From the NCBI RefSeq assembly GCF_002994635.1, contig NZ_PVNL01000133.1, forward strand, positions 1 to 36,155: 36,155 nucleotides of DNA. Reading direction: 5' to 3'. The translations under genes were made by a program, and so were the position numbers. The notes beneath the pieces are model-generated. The model worked only from the letters and a program-made list of their open reading frames with translations. It did not search any database and was not told the origin of the DNA. This stretch comes from Enhygromyxa salina (GTDB lineage Bacteria; Myxococcota_A; Polyangia; Nannocystales; Nannocystaceae). Below, in pieces: positions 1 to 7,596 of this stretch. The stretch's first letter is position 1. Every line of letters starts with the position of its first letter.

Positions 1-850
1 CGCCCGGGCTGCCCTGCCCGCGCCCGGGCTGCCCTGCCCGCTGCCCGCGCGCCCGGGCTGCCCTGCCCGAAGGTCCTGTCGCCGTGCCCGCCCGGGCTGC
101 CCTGCCCGTGCCCGCCCGGGCTGCCCTGCCCGAAGGTCCTGTCGGGCTGCCCTGCCCGGGCTGCCCTGCCCGAAGGTCCTGTCGCCGCGCGCCGGGGCTG
201 CCTGCCCGCGCGCGCCCGGGCTGCCCTGCCCGAAGGTCCTGTCGCCGCTGCCCGGGCTGCCCTGCCCGCGCGCTGCCGGGGCTGCCCTGCCCGAAGGTCC
301 TGTCGCCGCGCTGCCGGGGCTGCCCTGCCCGCAGCCGGGGCTGCCCTGCCCGCGCAGCCGGGGCTGCCCTGCCCGAAGGTCCTGTCGCCGCTGCCCTGCC
401 CGAAGGTCCTGTCGCCGTGGCCGGGGGCGCCGTGGCCGGGGGCGCCGTGGCCGGGGGCACTGCCCTGCCCGAAGGTTCTGTCGCTGTGCCCGGGGGCTGC
501 CCTGCCCGCGCGTGCCCGTGCCGTGCCGTGCCCGGGGCTGCCCTGCCCGAAGGTCCTGTCGCCGTGGCCGCCCGAAGGTCCTGTCGCCGTGGCCGGGGGT
601 GCCCGGGGGTTGCCCTGCCCGAAGGTCCTGTCGCCGTGGCCGGCCCGTGTCCCGAAGGTCCTGTCGGGGTGTCCGGCGGGGGCCCAGCCCGAAGGTCCTG
701 TCAGCGCGCCCGAAGGTCCTGTCAGCGCGACGGTGGCGCTGCACCCGGGCTGCCCTGCCCGCGTGCCCGCAGAAGTCCTTCCCGAAGGTTCTGTCAGCGC
801 CCCGGTGGCGCTGACCCCGCGCGGGCGCCCCCTTCCGCCGCCCGCGCCCG
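1..850. repeat. Left REP-like repeat array beside the transposase
   Basis: This is a gene-free, extremely G+C-rich array. The core CCCGAAGGTCCTGTC occurs about 15 times between 66 and 795, for example at 66-80, 129-143, 169-183, 229-243, 290-304, 372-386, 399-413, 546-560, 618-632, 709-723 and 781-795. Copies at 468-482 and 781-795 carry GGTTCTGTC instead of GGTCCTGTC. Between cores the block CGGGCTGCCCTGCCCG recurs; its ends CGGGC and GCCCG can pair as a hairpin. Spacing is irregular, roughly 14 to 160 bases, so this is a scattered cluster and not a CRISPR or a strict satellite. The array begins at or before the window edge. The long open frames across it are low-complexity Leu-Pro-Glu-Gly peptides and are not taken as genes. 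Confidence 0.9.
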
Positions 851-977
851 TTTTCATGCGCGATCATACCTGTTCGTTGTCGCTGCGTGAGCGGCGGCGG
901 CAGGACCGCCAGCGAGTTTCGAACCCATTCAGCGAGGAAAACTGCAAACGTCGATCCGGCGGGCCGATACAGCTCGC

Positions 978-1943
978 ATGGCAACTCCCCCGCGACCAAT
1001 CCACCAGGAACAGACCGTCTTTATCACGTGCCAGGCCGTGGGATGCGAATTTCGTTTCGTGCCGAATGAGCAAGTCACAGAGACGATTCAGTTCATTCTC
1101 GCGGACGCCTGCTCGAAGCACGATGTGTCACTCCACGAGGTTGTGTACATGAGCAACCACTTCCACATCTTGCTGACGGCACACTCGCGGTGCCTCCCGG
1201 ACTTCATGAGGGATCTCAATTCTGTGACTTCGCGGGCACTGAACGCCTTGCGAGGGACCAAGGGCACGAATGTTGAAAAGGGATACGGGCTTGTCGAACC
1301 GCAGGATGACGAGAAGGTGCTGGAACATGCGGTTTACACACTTGCGAATCCGTGTGCCAGTGATCTGGTGACCCGGGCGCGGCACTGGAAGGGCGTGACG
1401 ACGACGCGGATGCGATACGGCGAAGAGATCGTCCTGAAAAAACCAAGGTACGGGATCTGGGCACGCAAAAAGCAGGGCGAGAAGCGGAAACAGCGGAAAC
1501 GGCCGGATGCGCGGATGGCTTCGAAGCGCGACCGAAGCACGATTCAAAAATATGCGACGCTCAAACTCGTGCGGCCACCGATAATGCCCGAGTTGAGTGA
1601 CGACGAATTGCGTGACTTGGTGCTCGAGAGGGTCGGGATCCGGGAGAATGAGCTGGAAGAAAAGCGGCAGACGGCAGGGAAGAAAGTGGTGAAGATGCGG
1701 AACGTCAAGAAATACCACTGGTCGACAATGCTGAGGGCGACGGAGCTGTTCGGGCTAAGGCCGACGGTGTCAGCCTCTGACAAGGAGACCCGTCTCGAGG
1801 CGTTGCGGCGCAACAAGGAGTTCCAGAGGGCGTATGCGGAGGCGAGGGAACGGTGGCTCCAGGGTGAGAAGGACGTGGAGTTTCCTGCGGGTACGTGGTT
1901 GATGTGTCGCCGGTATGGGGCGCGCTGTGCCGGCTGCTCTTAG
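978..1943 (+). CDS. REP-associated tyrosine transposase (Y1/HUH, RAYT-like)
   Basis: 321 residues. The N-terminal 130 residues match the Y1 transposase fold of IS200/IS605 and REP-associated transposases: a first strand TVFITCQAVG, the HUH metal motif His61-Phe-His63 in SNHFHILL, and a candidate nucleophile Tyr120 in AVYTLANP, where relatives have YIHLNP. Such enzymes cut and join single-stranded DNA at hairpin sites. The protein is longer than usual for this family (commonly about 150-220 residues). Residues 150-321 are a basic, helix-rich extension with KKYHWST and a Cys-rich end, function unknown. The gene is less G+C-rich than its surroundings, which fits transfer. It lies between two repeat clusters of opposite polarity that are the probable substrate. 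The ATG at 978 was chosen because the Y1 domain begins directly after it; no clear ribosome binding site is visible. Confidence 0.85.
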   Translation: MATPPRPIHQEQTVFITCQAVGCEFRFVPNEQVTETIQFILADACSKHDVSLHEVVYMSNHFHILLTAHSRCLPDFMRDLNSVTSRALNALRGTKGTNVEKGYGLVEPQDDEKVLEHAVYTLANPCASDLVTRARHWKGVTTTRMRYGEEIVLKKPRYGIWARKKQGEKRKQRKRPDARMASKRDRSTIQKYATLKLVRPPIMPELSDDELRDLVLERVGIRENELEEKRQTAGKKVVKMRNVKKYHWSTMLRATELFGLRPTVSASDKETRLEALRRNKEFQRAYAEARERWLQGEKDVEFPAGTWLMCRRYGARCAGCS

Positions 1944-2040
1944 ATGACCAAGGGTGGAGGGTGAGCGGGCATGGCGACCCGCCTGCCGGTGCTGGTTTGA
2001 GTTGCGGCTGAGCTTGTCGAAGCGGTCCAGTTCCTCCGAG

Positions 2041-2432
2041 ACAGGACGAGACCTTTGGGTGGGGCGAGCAGCGTGATCGCCAGCCCGGGCAGCGTAGTTG
2101 ACATGACCTTCGGGTAGGGGGCCCGGGTAGGGGACCGCCCGGGGCACGGGCACGGGCATGGGACTGCCTCCGCGCGGGCAGGGGACCGCCTTCGAGCAAT
2201 CAGTCATAGTTGACATGACCTTCAGGCAGGGACCCCCCGCGAGTCCGGGCAGGGGACCGAGTCAGGTTGCCCGCACCCCCGCCGGCACCCGATCAGTCGG
2301 AGTCAACATGACCTTCGGGCAGGGGACCGGCCTCGCCGATCAGTCGGAGTCAACATGACCTTCGGGCAGGGGATCGCCTCCGTCGCCGATCAGTCGGAGT
2401 CAACATGACCTTCGGGCAGGGGATCGCCTCCG
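2041..2432. repeat. Right REP-like repeat array, opposite orientation
   Basis: Copies of a unit containing GACATGACCTTCGGGCAGGG or its variant AACATGACCTTCGGGCAGGG lie at about 2097-2120, 2209-2231, 2291-2330, 2338-2382 and 2388-2432, with a decayed copy near 2041-2064. The last two are near-identical 45-base units that begin GATCAGTCGGAGT and repeat with a 50-base period. The core is the reverse complement of the left-array core with one change (GACAGGACCTTCGGG on the left). The two clusters therefore flank the transposase as large inverted arrays. Each core contains C(TTCG)G, a stable tetraloop sequence if transcribed. The last copy supplies the final codons and the stop of the minus-strand methyltransferase gene. 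The 446 bases between the transposase stop and that gene hold nothing else recognisable. Confidence 0.85.
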
Positions 2433-3307
2433 CCTCCGCCCGGCTTGGTCACAATCCAGATCGCCTCGTCGAGCGGCGGGTCAAACGCCCCCGAGAACTG
2501 GTGCCGCTCAACCACCGCCGGATCAAGCTGCCCAAGGTAATCCAGCGCCTCGACCTCGAACCCCACCGCTTCAAGCCGCTCTCGCAGCCCCTGGATCGAG
2601 TACTTGCGCACGTGGTCCGACTGCCCGAAGTGCTTCCTCCGCTCCTTGGGGTCAGTGATCGTCGGATCCTCATAGGTCTCGGCCAGCCCGATCTCGAGCG
2701 GCACCTGCAGGATCGCTCGGCCGCCGGGACGCAAGATCCGATACATCTCGCTCATCGCCTTCTTATCGTCGGGGATGTGCTCGAGCAGGTGGTAGAGGAT
2801 CATGAGATCCCACGAGTCATCAGGCTGGTCGGCGTTGGTCAGGTCCAGACTGAGGTCCTCCTCGTGCATGAAGTCCGTGGTGACGTAGTGCCAATTGGGT
2901 TGGTGGCGCAGCGCCGTCTCCTCGCACTCGTTGGGCGAAAAGTGCAGAACGTCGAGCTTCTCGTGCAGCAGGGTGGACCCATGCGCGAGGTAGTGGATGA
3001 ACAGGCGATGCCGCTCCGAGCATTTACACACGGGGCAGGTGGCGTCCTTGCGCCGGCTCGTGGTCTTGAACACGGCCGTGGTGCCACACACGTTGCAGGT
3101 GTGCTTGGGACCCGTCGGCTTGGCCCGCTTGGACTTCGACCTTGGCTTCGCGCCCTTGTCGGCGGTCGCGTCTTTGTCCGTGGTGTCTGCGTCCGTGCCG
3201 GGGGCGGGCTTGGTCGGTGGCTCGACTTTGTCACATCCAGACGCGACGAGTGCCAGACTTCCGATGGCGATGGCCAACAACGTTGCTGTGAAATTCGTGC
3301 GCTTCAT
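2390..3307 (-). CDS. Lipoprotein-type SAM methyltransferase with zinc ribbon
   Basis: 305 residues. The start at 3307 opens a lipoprotein signal peptide (MKRTNF, hydrophobic run, lipobox ASGC with Cys25). A charged, Thr/Asp/Lys-rich linker follows. Then comes a zinc ribbon Cys71-x2-Cys74 and Cys91-x2-Cys94 followed by ERHR, which is typical of a class I methyltransferase family. The Rossmann-type part includes DVLHFSPNE, HLLEHIPDD and a post-motif YRILRPGGRAILQVPL. The product should be membrane-anchored outside the cytoplasm, which is odd for an enzyme that needs S-adenosylmethionine. The domain ends at IWIVTKPG; the tail GGGGGDPLPEGHVDSD is read largely out of the last REP-like repeat, so the original 3' end appears replaced. 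The substrate is unknown. Either the signal is genuine and the enzyme repurposed, or the true start is inside and the export signal is misleading. Confidence 0.75.
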   Translation of the reverse strand: MKRTNFTATLLAIAIGSLALVASGCDKVEPPTKPAPGTDADTTDKDATADKGAKPRSKSKRAKPTGPKHTCNVCGTTAVFKTTSRRKDATCPVCKCSERHRLFIHYLAHGSTLLHEKLDVLHFSPNECEETALRHQPNWHYVTTDFMHEEDLSLDLTNADQPDDSWDLMILYHLLEHIPDDKKAMSEMYRILRPGGRAILQVPLEIGLAETYEDPTITDPKERRKHFGQSDHVRKYSIQGLRERLEAVGFEVEALDYLGQLDPAVVERHQFSGAFDPPLDEAIWIVTKPGGGGGDPLPEGHVDSD

Positions 3308-3319
3308 CGCGGGTCCCCG

Positions 3320-3347
3320 CGTATACCAAAGGTCCCGGTCGTCTGAA
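3320..3347 (-). promoter_or_regulatory. Candidate promoter for the methyltransferase gene
   Basis: On the minus strand TTCAGA (3342-3347) and TATACG (3320-3325) are separated by 16 bases. Each matches the -35 or -10 consensus at four of six positions, and the start codon is 12 bases downstream. The rest of the 325-base divergent gap (3308-3632) shows no gene. Confidence 0.3.
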
Positions 3348-3632
3348 ATCGGCGACGCTGCTCCGCTCGTGGATGCCAGAAAACGGCGCGCTGACGGGTC
3401 GCACGAGCCGGTCCACGGGCATGAGCGTCGAGGGCGTCGGACGCTCGCCCGGCGCGAACCCGGGCCGAGCTCGGGTCTTCGCGCACGGTGACGTCGTACG
3501 GCGGCAGACACTTGGTCGGCGAAGGTCCACGCAAATTGCCGAGACGTCGTGCGAGGCCGCGTCAACCGGGCCGCAGCTCGCGGTCGTTGCCGCTCGACGC
3601 ACGGCCTCCGGCTTGCATTGACGCCCCGGACA

Positions 3633-4070
3633 ATGCAAGCGCAGCAAATCAAGCATCCTCTCCCTCGGTCAGCCGCAGCCCGAGGCACTCGCGGCATCAC
3701 GCTAATCGAGATCCTGGTCGTGCTCGCCATCATCGGCTTGATCATGGGCGGCGTCGCAGTCGTCGCCTTCAACGCCCTCGCACGCGCGAAGTACGAGACG
3801 GCCGCCAAGGACATCGCCAGTTGGAGTGAGAGCGTGGAGATGTACCGACTCTACCGAGGCGAGTGCCCCAAATCCCCGCAAGACCTCCTCGCGGCCGGTA
3901 TCATCAAGCGGATCAGCAAGGATCCCTGGGGGTCCGACTATGTGTTGACCTGTCCAGGCGAGCACGCCGAATTCGACATCTCGTCACCCGGACAAGACCG
4001 AGAGCTCGGGACTGTGGATGACGCCAATTCGTGGGACGAGCACCTTGGCGAAGTTCCCGAGGATGGGTGA
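3633..4070 (+). CDS. GspG-like type II secretion pseudopilin (orphan)
   Basis: 145 residues. The N-terminus carries a prepilin peptidase site: basic leader ending Arg20-Gly21, then ITLIEILVVLAIIGLI with Glu five residues after the cleavage point (Glu26). The hydrophobic helix is residues 22-46. The C-terminal half has the GspG signature DPWGSDY and the acidic loop SSPGQDRELGTVDD followed by W, which in this family binds calcium. Length is normal for the major pseudopilin of type II secretion, which polymerises in the periplasm. Start ATG at 3633 was chosen to give a leader of ordinary length; CCCCGGA precedes it. No other gsp gene is nearby, so it is an orphan copy that may work with a system encoded elsewhere. 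Confidence 0.88.
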   Translation: MQAQQIKHPLPRSAAARGTRGITLIEILVVLAIIGLIMGGVAVVAFNALARAKYETAAKDIASWSESVEMYRLYRGECPKSPQDLLAAGIIKRISKDPWGSDYVLTCPGEHAEFDISSPGQDRELGTVDDANSWDEHLGEVPEDG

Positions 4071-4252
4071 CCGGGGTGTAGGTTCGGTGACGTCGTTCGG
4101 ACACCTGTACCGACGAGTCGCGGCTGGCGCGCGAGCCTGGCGGGTGAGCGCGCATACGTGTCCGGCGGCGCTCGTCAATTTCTGCGCGCGAGATCGTCGA
4201 CCGCCACGCAACCTCCGGTCGCGTGTGCTGGGTTCACGTGCGATCATCAGGC

Positions 4253-4600
4253 ATGGTCACCGTTCGTCTGCTTCGACACACGTGCATGCTCCTGACCGCG
4301 GCGCTGAGCCTGGCCTGTGGCGCGCCGATCGGCAACGACAGCCCGTTCATCGGCGGTTCTTGCGAAAAGGATCGAGACTGCGAGTACGAGTGCGCAAAGG
4401 GAGGCGACTTCCCGGATGGCACCTGCACCGTCTCATGTGAAGAAGACCGGGACTGCCCGGGCGGGACCTATTGCGTCGACAAGGACGGCGGCGTCTGTCT
4501 GCTCGCGTGCGGTGTCGACGAAGACTGTCGCTCCGACTATTCGTGCAAAGACACCAAGCGCGAGGGCCACAAGGGCGACGCCGCGGTCTGCATCCACTGA
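4253..4600 (+). CDS. Small cysteine-rich lipoprotein
   Basis: 115 residues. Starting at the ATG at 4253 gives a signal peptide MVTVRLLRHTC, a hydrophobic stretch and lipobox LSLAC followed by Gly. The mature part has about a dozen cysteines in three modules built on C-x2-D-x-DC: CEKDRDC, CEEDRDC and CGVDEDC, each followed by further Cys. This resembles small disulfide-bonded modules common in secreted myxobacterial proteins. No enzymatic motif is visible and no function is assigned. It converges on cysNC with 56 bases between the stop codons. An upstream in-frame ATG at 4223 would put extra residues before the signal and is less likely. Confidence 0.7.
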   Translation: MVTVRLLRHTCMLLTAALSLACGAPIGNDSPFIGGSCEKDRDCEYECAKGGDFPDGTCTVSCEEDRDCPGGTYCVDKDGGVCLLACGVDEDCRSDYSCKDTKREGHKGDAAVCIH

Positions 4601-4656
4601 GCCACTGATAGTAGGCGCGAGACGCTCTGGACTGCCGGCCCAGAAGTGGCTGGCGC

Positions 4657-6600
4657 TCAGTCCTTGATCACGCCGCGCCGCTCGAGCGCGCGGACCAGCC
4701 GGTCGACCTCGCGGGCGATGTTGAGCTCGTCGCCGTCGATCATGATGTCGGGATCATCGGGGGGCTCGTAGGCCAAGCTGGCCTCGTCGGGCTCGCGCCC
4801 CAGGGCCTCGAGGCGGCTGCGGCAGGTCGGCAGGTCGGCGTCGAAGAAGGCCTCGAGGAACGCGAAGCGGTCCTGAAAGTGGGCCTGCGCGCCGGCCCGG
4901 TCGGCCCGTGACGGCGACGTGTACGCGACGATCACGATCATGCCCGCGTCGGCGACCAGCTCGGCGGCGTTGACCAGCGCCCGGAATTGCGCGGCCTGGG
5001 CCTGACGATCGATGCGCGTGAGCTGCTGCGGATCAAACACGTAGGCCATGTGGCCCGCGTCGAACAGCCGGCGCTCGAGCGCGCGCGCGACCACGATCTT
5101 GCCGGTGCCCGAGCGACCGGTCATCCACAGCACGGCCGGCTTTTGGTTGAAGCGAGCGGCCCGCTCGGTCGCGACGATCGCCCGGGCGACCGCGCGCCCG
5201 TCGTCCTGGTAGTCCTCGCCGTGGCCGCGGATCATGCCGGCGGCGACGGTGACGTTGCTGACCCGATCGATGATGACGAACGAGCCCGCGGTCTTGTCCT
5301 GGGTGTAGTCGTCGAGGATCAGCGGCCGGTTGAGGCTGAGGCTGACGTTGCCGATCTCGTTGAGCGCGAGCGTGTCGGCCGGGACGTGGGCGAGCGTGTC
5401 CATGTCGACCTTGTGATCGACCTTGACGATCGTGCCCGAGACCAGCGTGGTCATGTGCTTGAGCAGGTACTGGCGCCCGGTCTCGAGCGGGATGTCGTGC
5501 ATCCACACCAAGGTGGCCTCGAGCTTGCGGCTGATGTGCAGGTCGTTCTCGACCTGGGTCAGGACGTCGCCGCGGCTAATGTCGATCTCGTCGGCGAGCG
5601 TGAGCGTGACCGACATCGGCGCGAACGCCTCGGCGAGGTCGCCGTCCCAGGTCACGATCCGCTCGACGCGGCTGGTCTTGCCCGACGGCAGCACCTTGAT
5701 CAGATCGCCGCGGCGGATCCGGCCGGCGGCGATCGTGCCGGCGTAGCCGCGAAAGTCCAGATCGGGGCGAGAGACCAGCTGGACCGGGAAGATCAGCCGC
5801 TCGTCGTCACCGGTGCTGGCGACCTCCATGGACTCGAGGTGCTCGAGCAGCGGCTTGCCGCCCGCCTCGCGAAACCATGGTGTGCGCGAGCTCGGCTCGA
5901 CGATGTTGTCGCCCGCGAGCGCGCTGACCGGGAAGAACTCGACGTTGGCGAACCCGAGCTGGTCGGTGAACGCCCGGAATTCGGCGACGATCGCCTCGTA
6001 GGTGGCGCGCTCGAACCCGACGAGGTCCATCTTGTTGACCGCGACGAGCAGGGTCGGGATGTTCAACAAGCCGGCGATGTAGGCGTGGCGCCGCGACTGC
6101 TGCAGGACCCCGAGCCGGGCGTCGATCAGGATCACCGCGGCGTCGGCCGTGCTGGCCCCGGTCGCCATGTTGCGGGTGTACTGTACGTGGCCCGGGGTGT
6201 CGGCGATGATGAACTTGCGCCGCTTGGTCGCGAAGTACCGATACGCGACGTCGATCGTGATGCCCTGCTCGCGCTCGGCGACCAGGCCGTCGGTCAGGTT
6301 GGCGAAGTTGATGACCTCGCTGCCGTCTTGCTCGGTGCTGGTGACCGCGGCGAGCTGATCGTCGAACACGCCGCCGGTCTCGTACAGCAGCCGGCCGATC
6401 AGCGTGGACTTGCCGTCGTCGACCGAGCCGATCGTGACGAAGCGCAGCAGGCTGCGACGCTCGTAGTCACCGAGGAACTCGAGGATCTCGGCGTCGGCCT
6501 GATCGGGCGCGGGGATGGTCTGGACCAGGCTGCTGACCGGACGCTCGGCGTCGGCGGGAGCCTGGCTGGGAAACGGCGGGCTGCGATGATCGATGGCCAT
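4657..6600 (-). CDS. Sulfate adenylyltransferase GTPase with APS-kinase domain (CysN-CysC fusion)
   Basis: 647 residues. Residues 50-480 are CysN, the GTPase subunit that drives ATP sulfurylase to make adenosine 5'-phosphosulfate (APS). Motifs are GSVDDGKS (58-65), DTPGHVQYTRNM (from 134, with Val where E. coli CysN has Glu) and NKMD (189-192). Residues 490-647 align with CysC, APS kinase, but key residues are lost. The Walker A reads GRSGTGKI (495-502) instead of ending GKS/T, and the DGD-x2-R region that binds substrate is FDPQQLTRID with neighbouring residues missing. The kinase half is therefore probably inactive. The start ATG at 6600 shares one base with the cysD stop (TGATG), implying translational coupling. 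CysN activity is well supported; a regulatory role for the CysC half is inference. Confidence 0.92.
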   Translation of the reverse strand: MAIDHRSPPFPSQAPADAERPVSSLVQTIPAPDQADAEILEFLGDYERRSLLRFVTIGSVDDGKSTLIGRLLYETGGVFDDQLAAVTSTEQDGSEVINFANLTDGLVAEREQGITIDVAYRYFATKRRKFIIADTPGHVQYTRNMATGASTADAAVILIDARLGVLQQSRRHAYIAGLLNIPTLLVAVNKMDLVGFERATYEAIVAEFRAFTDQLGFANVEFFPVSALAGDNIVEPSSRTPWFREAGGKPLLEHLESMEVASTGDDERLIFPVQLVSRPDLDFRGYAGTIAAGRIRRGDLIKVLPSGKTSRVERIVTWDGDLAEAFAPMSVTLTLADEIDISRGDVLTQVENDLHISRKLEATLVWMHDIPLETGRQYLLKHMTTLVSGTIVKVDHKVDMDTLAHVPADTLALNEIGNVSLSLNRPLILDDYTQDKTAGSFVIIDRVSNVTVAAGMIRGHGEDYQDDGRAVARAIVATERAARFNQKPAVLWMTGRSGTGKIVVARALERRLFDAGHMAYVFDPQQLTRIDRQAQAAQFRALVNAAELVADAGMIVIVAYTSPSRADRAGAQAHFQDRFAFLEAFFDADLPTCRSRLEALGREPDEASLAYEPPDDPDIMIDGDELNIAREVDRLVRALERRGVIKD

Positions 6601-7505
6601 CAGAAGTACCCCTCGCGCTTCTTTTTTTCCATGGAGCCGTCGGCGTCGCGGTCGATGACCCGACCGGCGCGCTCGGACACGCGGGTGGTCAGCATCTCGT
6701 GGATGATCTGCGGGACGGTGGTCGCGGTGGACTCGACCGCGCCGGTCAGTGGGTAGCAGCCGAGCGTGCGGAACCGGACCAGCTTTTGCTGCGGGGTCTC
6801 ACCGGGCTCGAGCGGCATGCGCTCGTCGTCGACCATGATCAGCGTGCCGTCGCGCTCGACGACCGGGCGCGGGGCCGCGTAGTAGAGCGGCACGATCGGG
6901 ATGTGCTCGAGGTGGATGTACTGCCACACGTCGAGCTCGGTCCAGTTCGACAGCGGGAACACGCGGATGCTCTCGCCCTTGAAGTGGCGCCCGTTGTACA
7001 GCCGCCACAGCTCGGGCCGCTGGTTCTTGGGATCCCACGCGTGATTGCGGTCGCGAAAGCTGTAGACCCGCTCTTTGGCCCGCGAGCGCTCTTCGTCGCG
7101 CCGCGCTCCGCCGAACGCCGCGTCGAAGCCGTACTTGCTCAGCGCTTGCTTGAGCGCGTCGGTCTTCATGATGTCCGTGTAGGCCGCGCCGTGCTCGAAG
7201 GGGTTGATGCCGTCGCGGACCCCGTCGGGGTTGGTGTGCGAGAGCAGCTCGTAGCCGCACTCGCGACACAGCTGATCGCGAAACTCGATCATCTCGCGGA
7301 ATTTCCACGTGGTGTTCACGTGCATCAACGGGAACGGCAGCTTGCCGGGCCAAAACGCCTTCTGAGCGAGGCGCAGCATCACCATCGAGTCCTTGCCGAT
7401 CGAGAACAGCATCACTGGCTTCTCGAATTCGGCCACGACCTCGCGGATGATGAAAATGCTCTCGGCCTCGAGCTGGCGCAGGTGCGTGAGTCGCCGGGCG
7501 TCCAT
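6600..7505 (-). CDS. Sulfate adenylyltransferase subunit 2 (CysD)
   Basis: 301 residues, matching the usual 300 or so. CysD is the catalytic ATP-pyrophosphatase subunit that adenylates sulfate, working with CysN in the cytoplasm. The PP-loop is SIGKDS (35-40). Further family motifs are FPLMHVNTTWKFREMIEFRD, GGARRDEERSRAKER and PLSNWTELDVWQYIHLE, ending in the typical C-terminal GRVIDRDADGSMEKKKREGYF region. ATG 7505 was chosen over a longer frame because the family begins at this point (HLRQLEAESIFI). It is the first gene of a two-gene cysD-cysNC operon. No reductase genes (cysH, cysI) are beside it. Confidence 0.95.
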   Translation of the reverse strand: MDARRLTHLRQLEAESIFIIREVVAEFEKPVMLFSIGKDSMVMLRLAQKAFWPGKLPFPLMHVNTTWKFREMIEFRDQLCRECGYELLSHTNPDGVRDGINPFEHGAAYTDIMKTDALKQALSKYGFDAAFGGARRDEERSRAKERVYSFRDRNHAWDPKNQRPELWRLYNGRHFKGESIRVFPLSNWTELDVWQYIHLEHIPIVPLYYAAPRPVVERDGTLIMVDDERMPLEPGETPQQKLVRFRTLGCYPLTGAVESTATTVPQIIHEMLTTRVSERAGRVIDRDADGSMEKKKREGYF

Positions 7506-7571
7506 CGGAGCGCGGAGTGTAGACGCTGGGTAAAAGCGCGCAAGCACCGTGCACCGCGCGCTGCCATGGCC

Positions 7572-7596
7572 AGAGCACCAATCAGTTTGGTGCTCT
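7572..7596. terminator. Perfect inverted repeat at the end of the cupin gene
   Basis: AGAGCACCAA (7572-7581) and TTGGTGCTCT (7587-7596) form a 10-bp stem with a 5-base loop. The repeat overlaps the cupin stop codon at 7595-7597 and lies 67 bases upstream of the cysD start. There is no T-tract, so it could be a factor-dependent terminator or an operator for cysD. Confidence 0.5.

Noticed and set aside
1..850. Possible CRISPR array
   Set aside because: Cores are only about 15 bases, spacing runs from about 14 to 160 bases, intervening blocks are themselves repeats, and no cas gene is present.
84..890. Long open frame across the left repeat array (low-complexity LPEG peptides)
   Set aside because: Composition is entirely that of the repeats, other frames are open too, and there is no domain or ribosome binding site.
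3308..3814. N-terminal extension of the methyltransferase upstream of its lipoprotein signal
   Set aside because: The extra residues are Arg-rich and antisense to the GspG region; the start at 3307 gives a clean signal peptide.
4987..6756. Long plus-strand open frame opposite cysNC
   Set aside because: It is the high-G+C shadow of the cysD-cysNC genes and shows no domain of its own.
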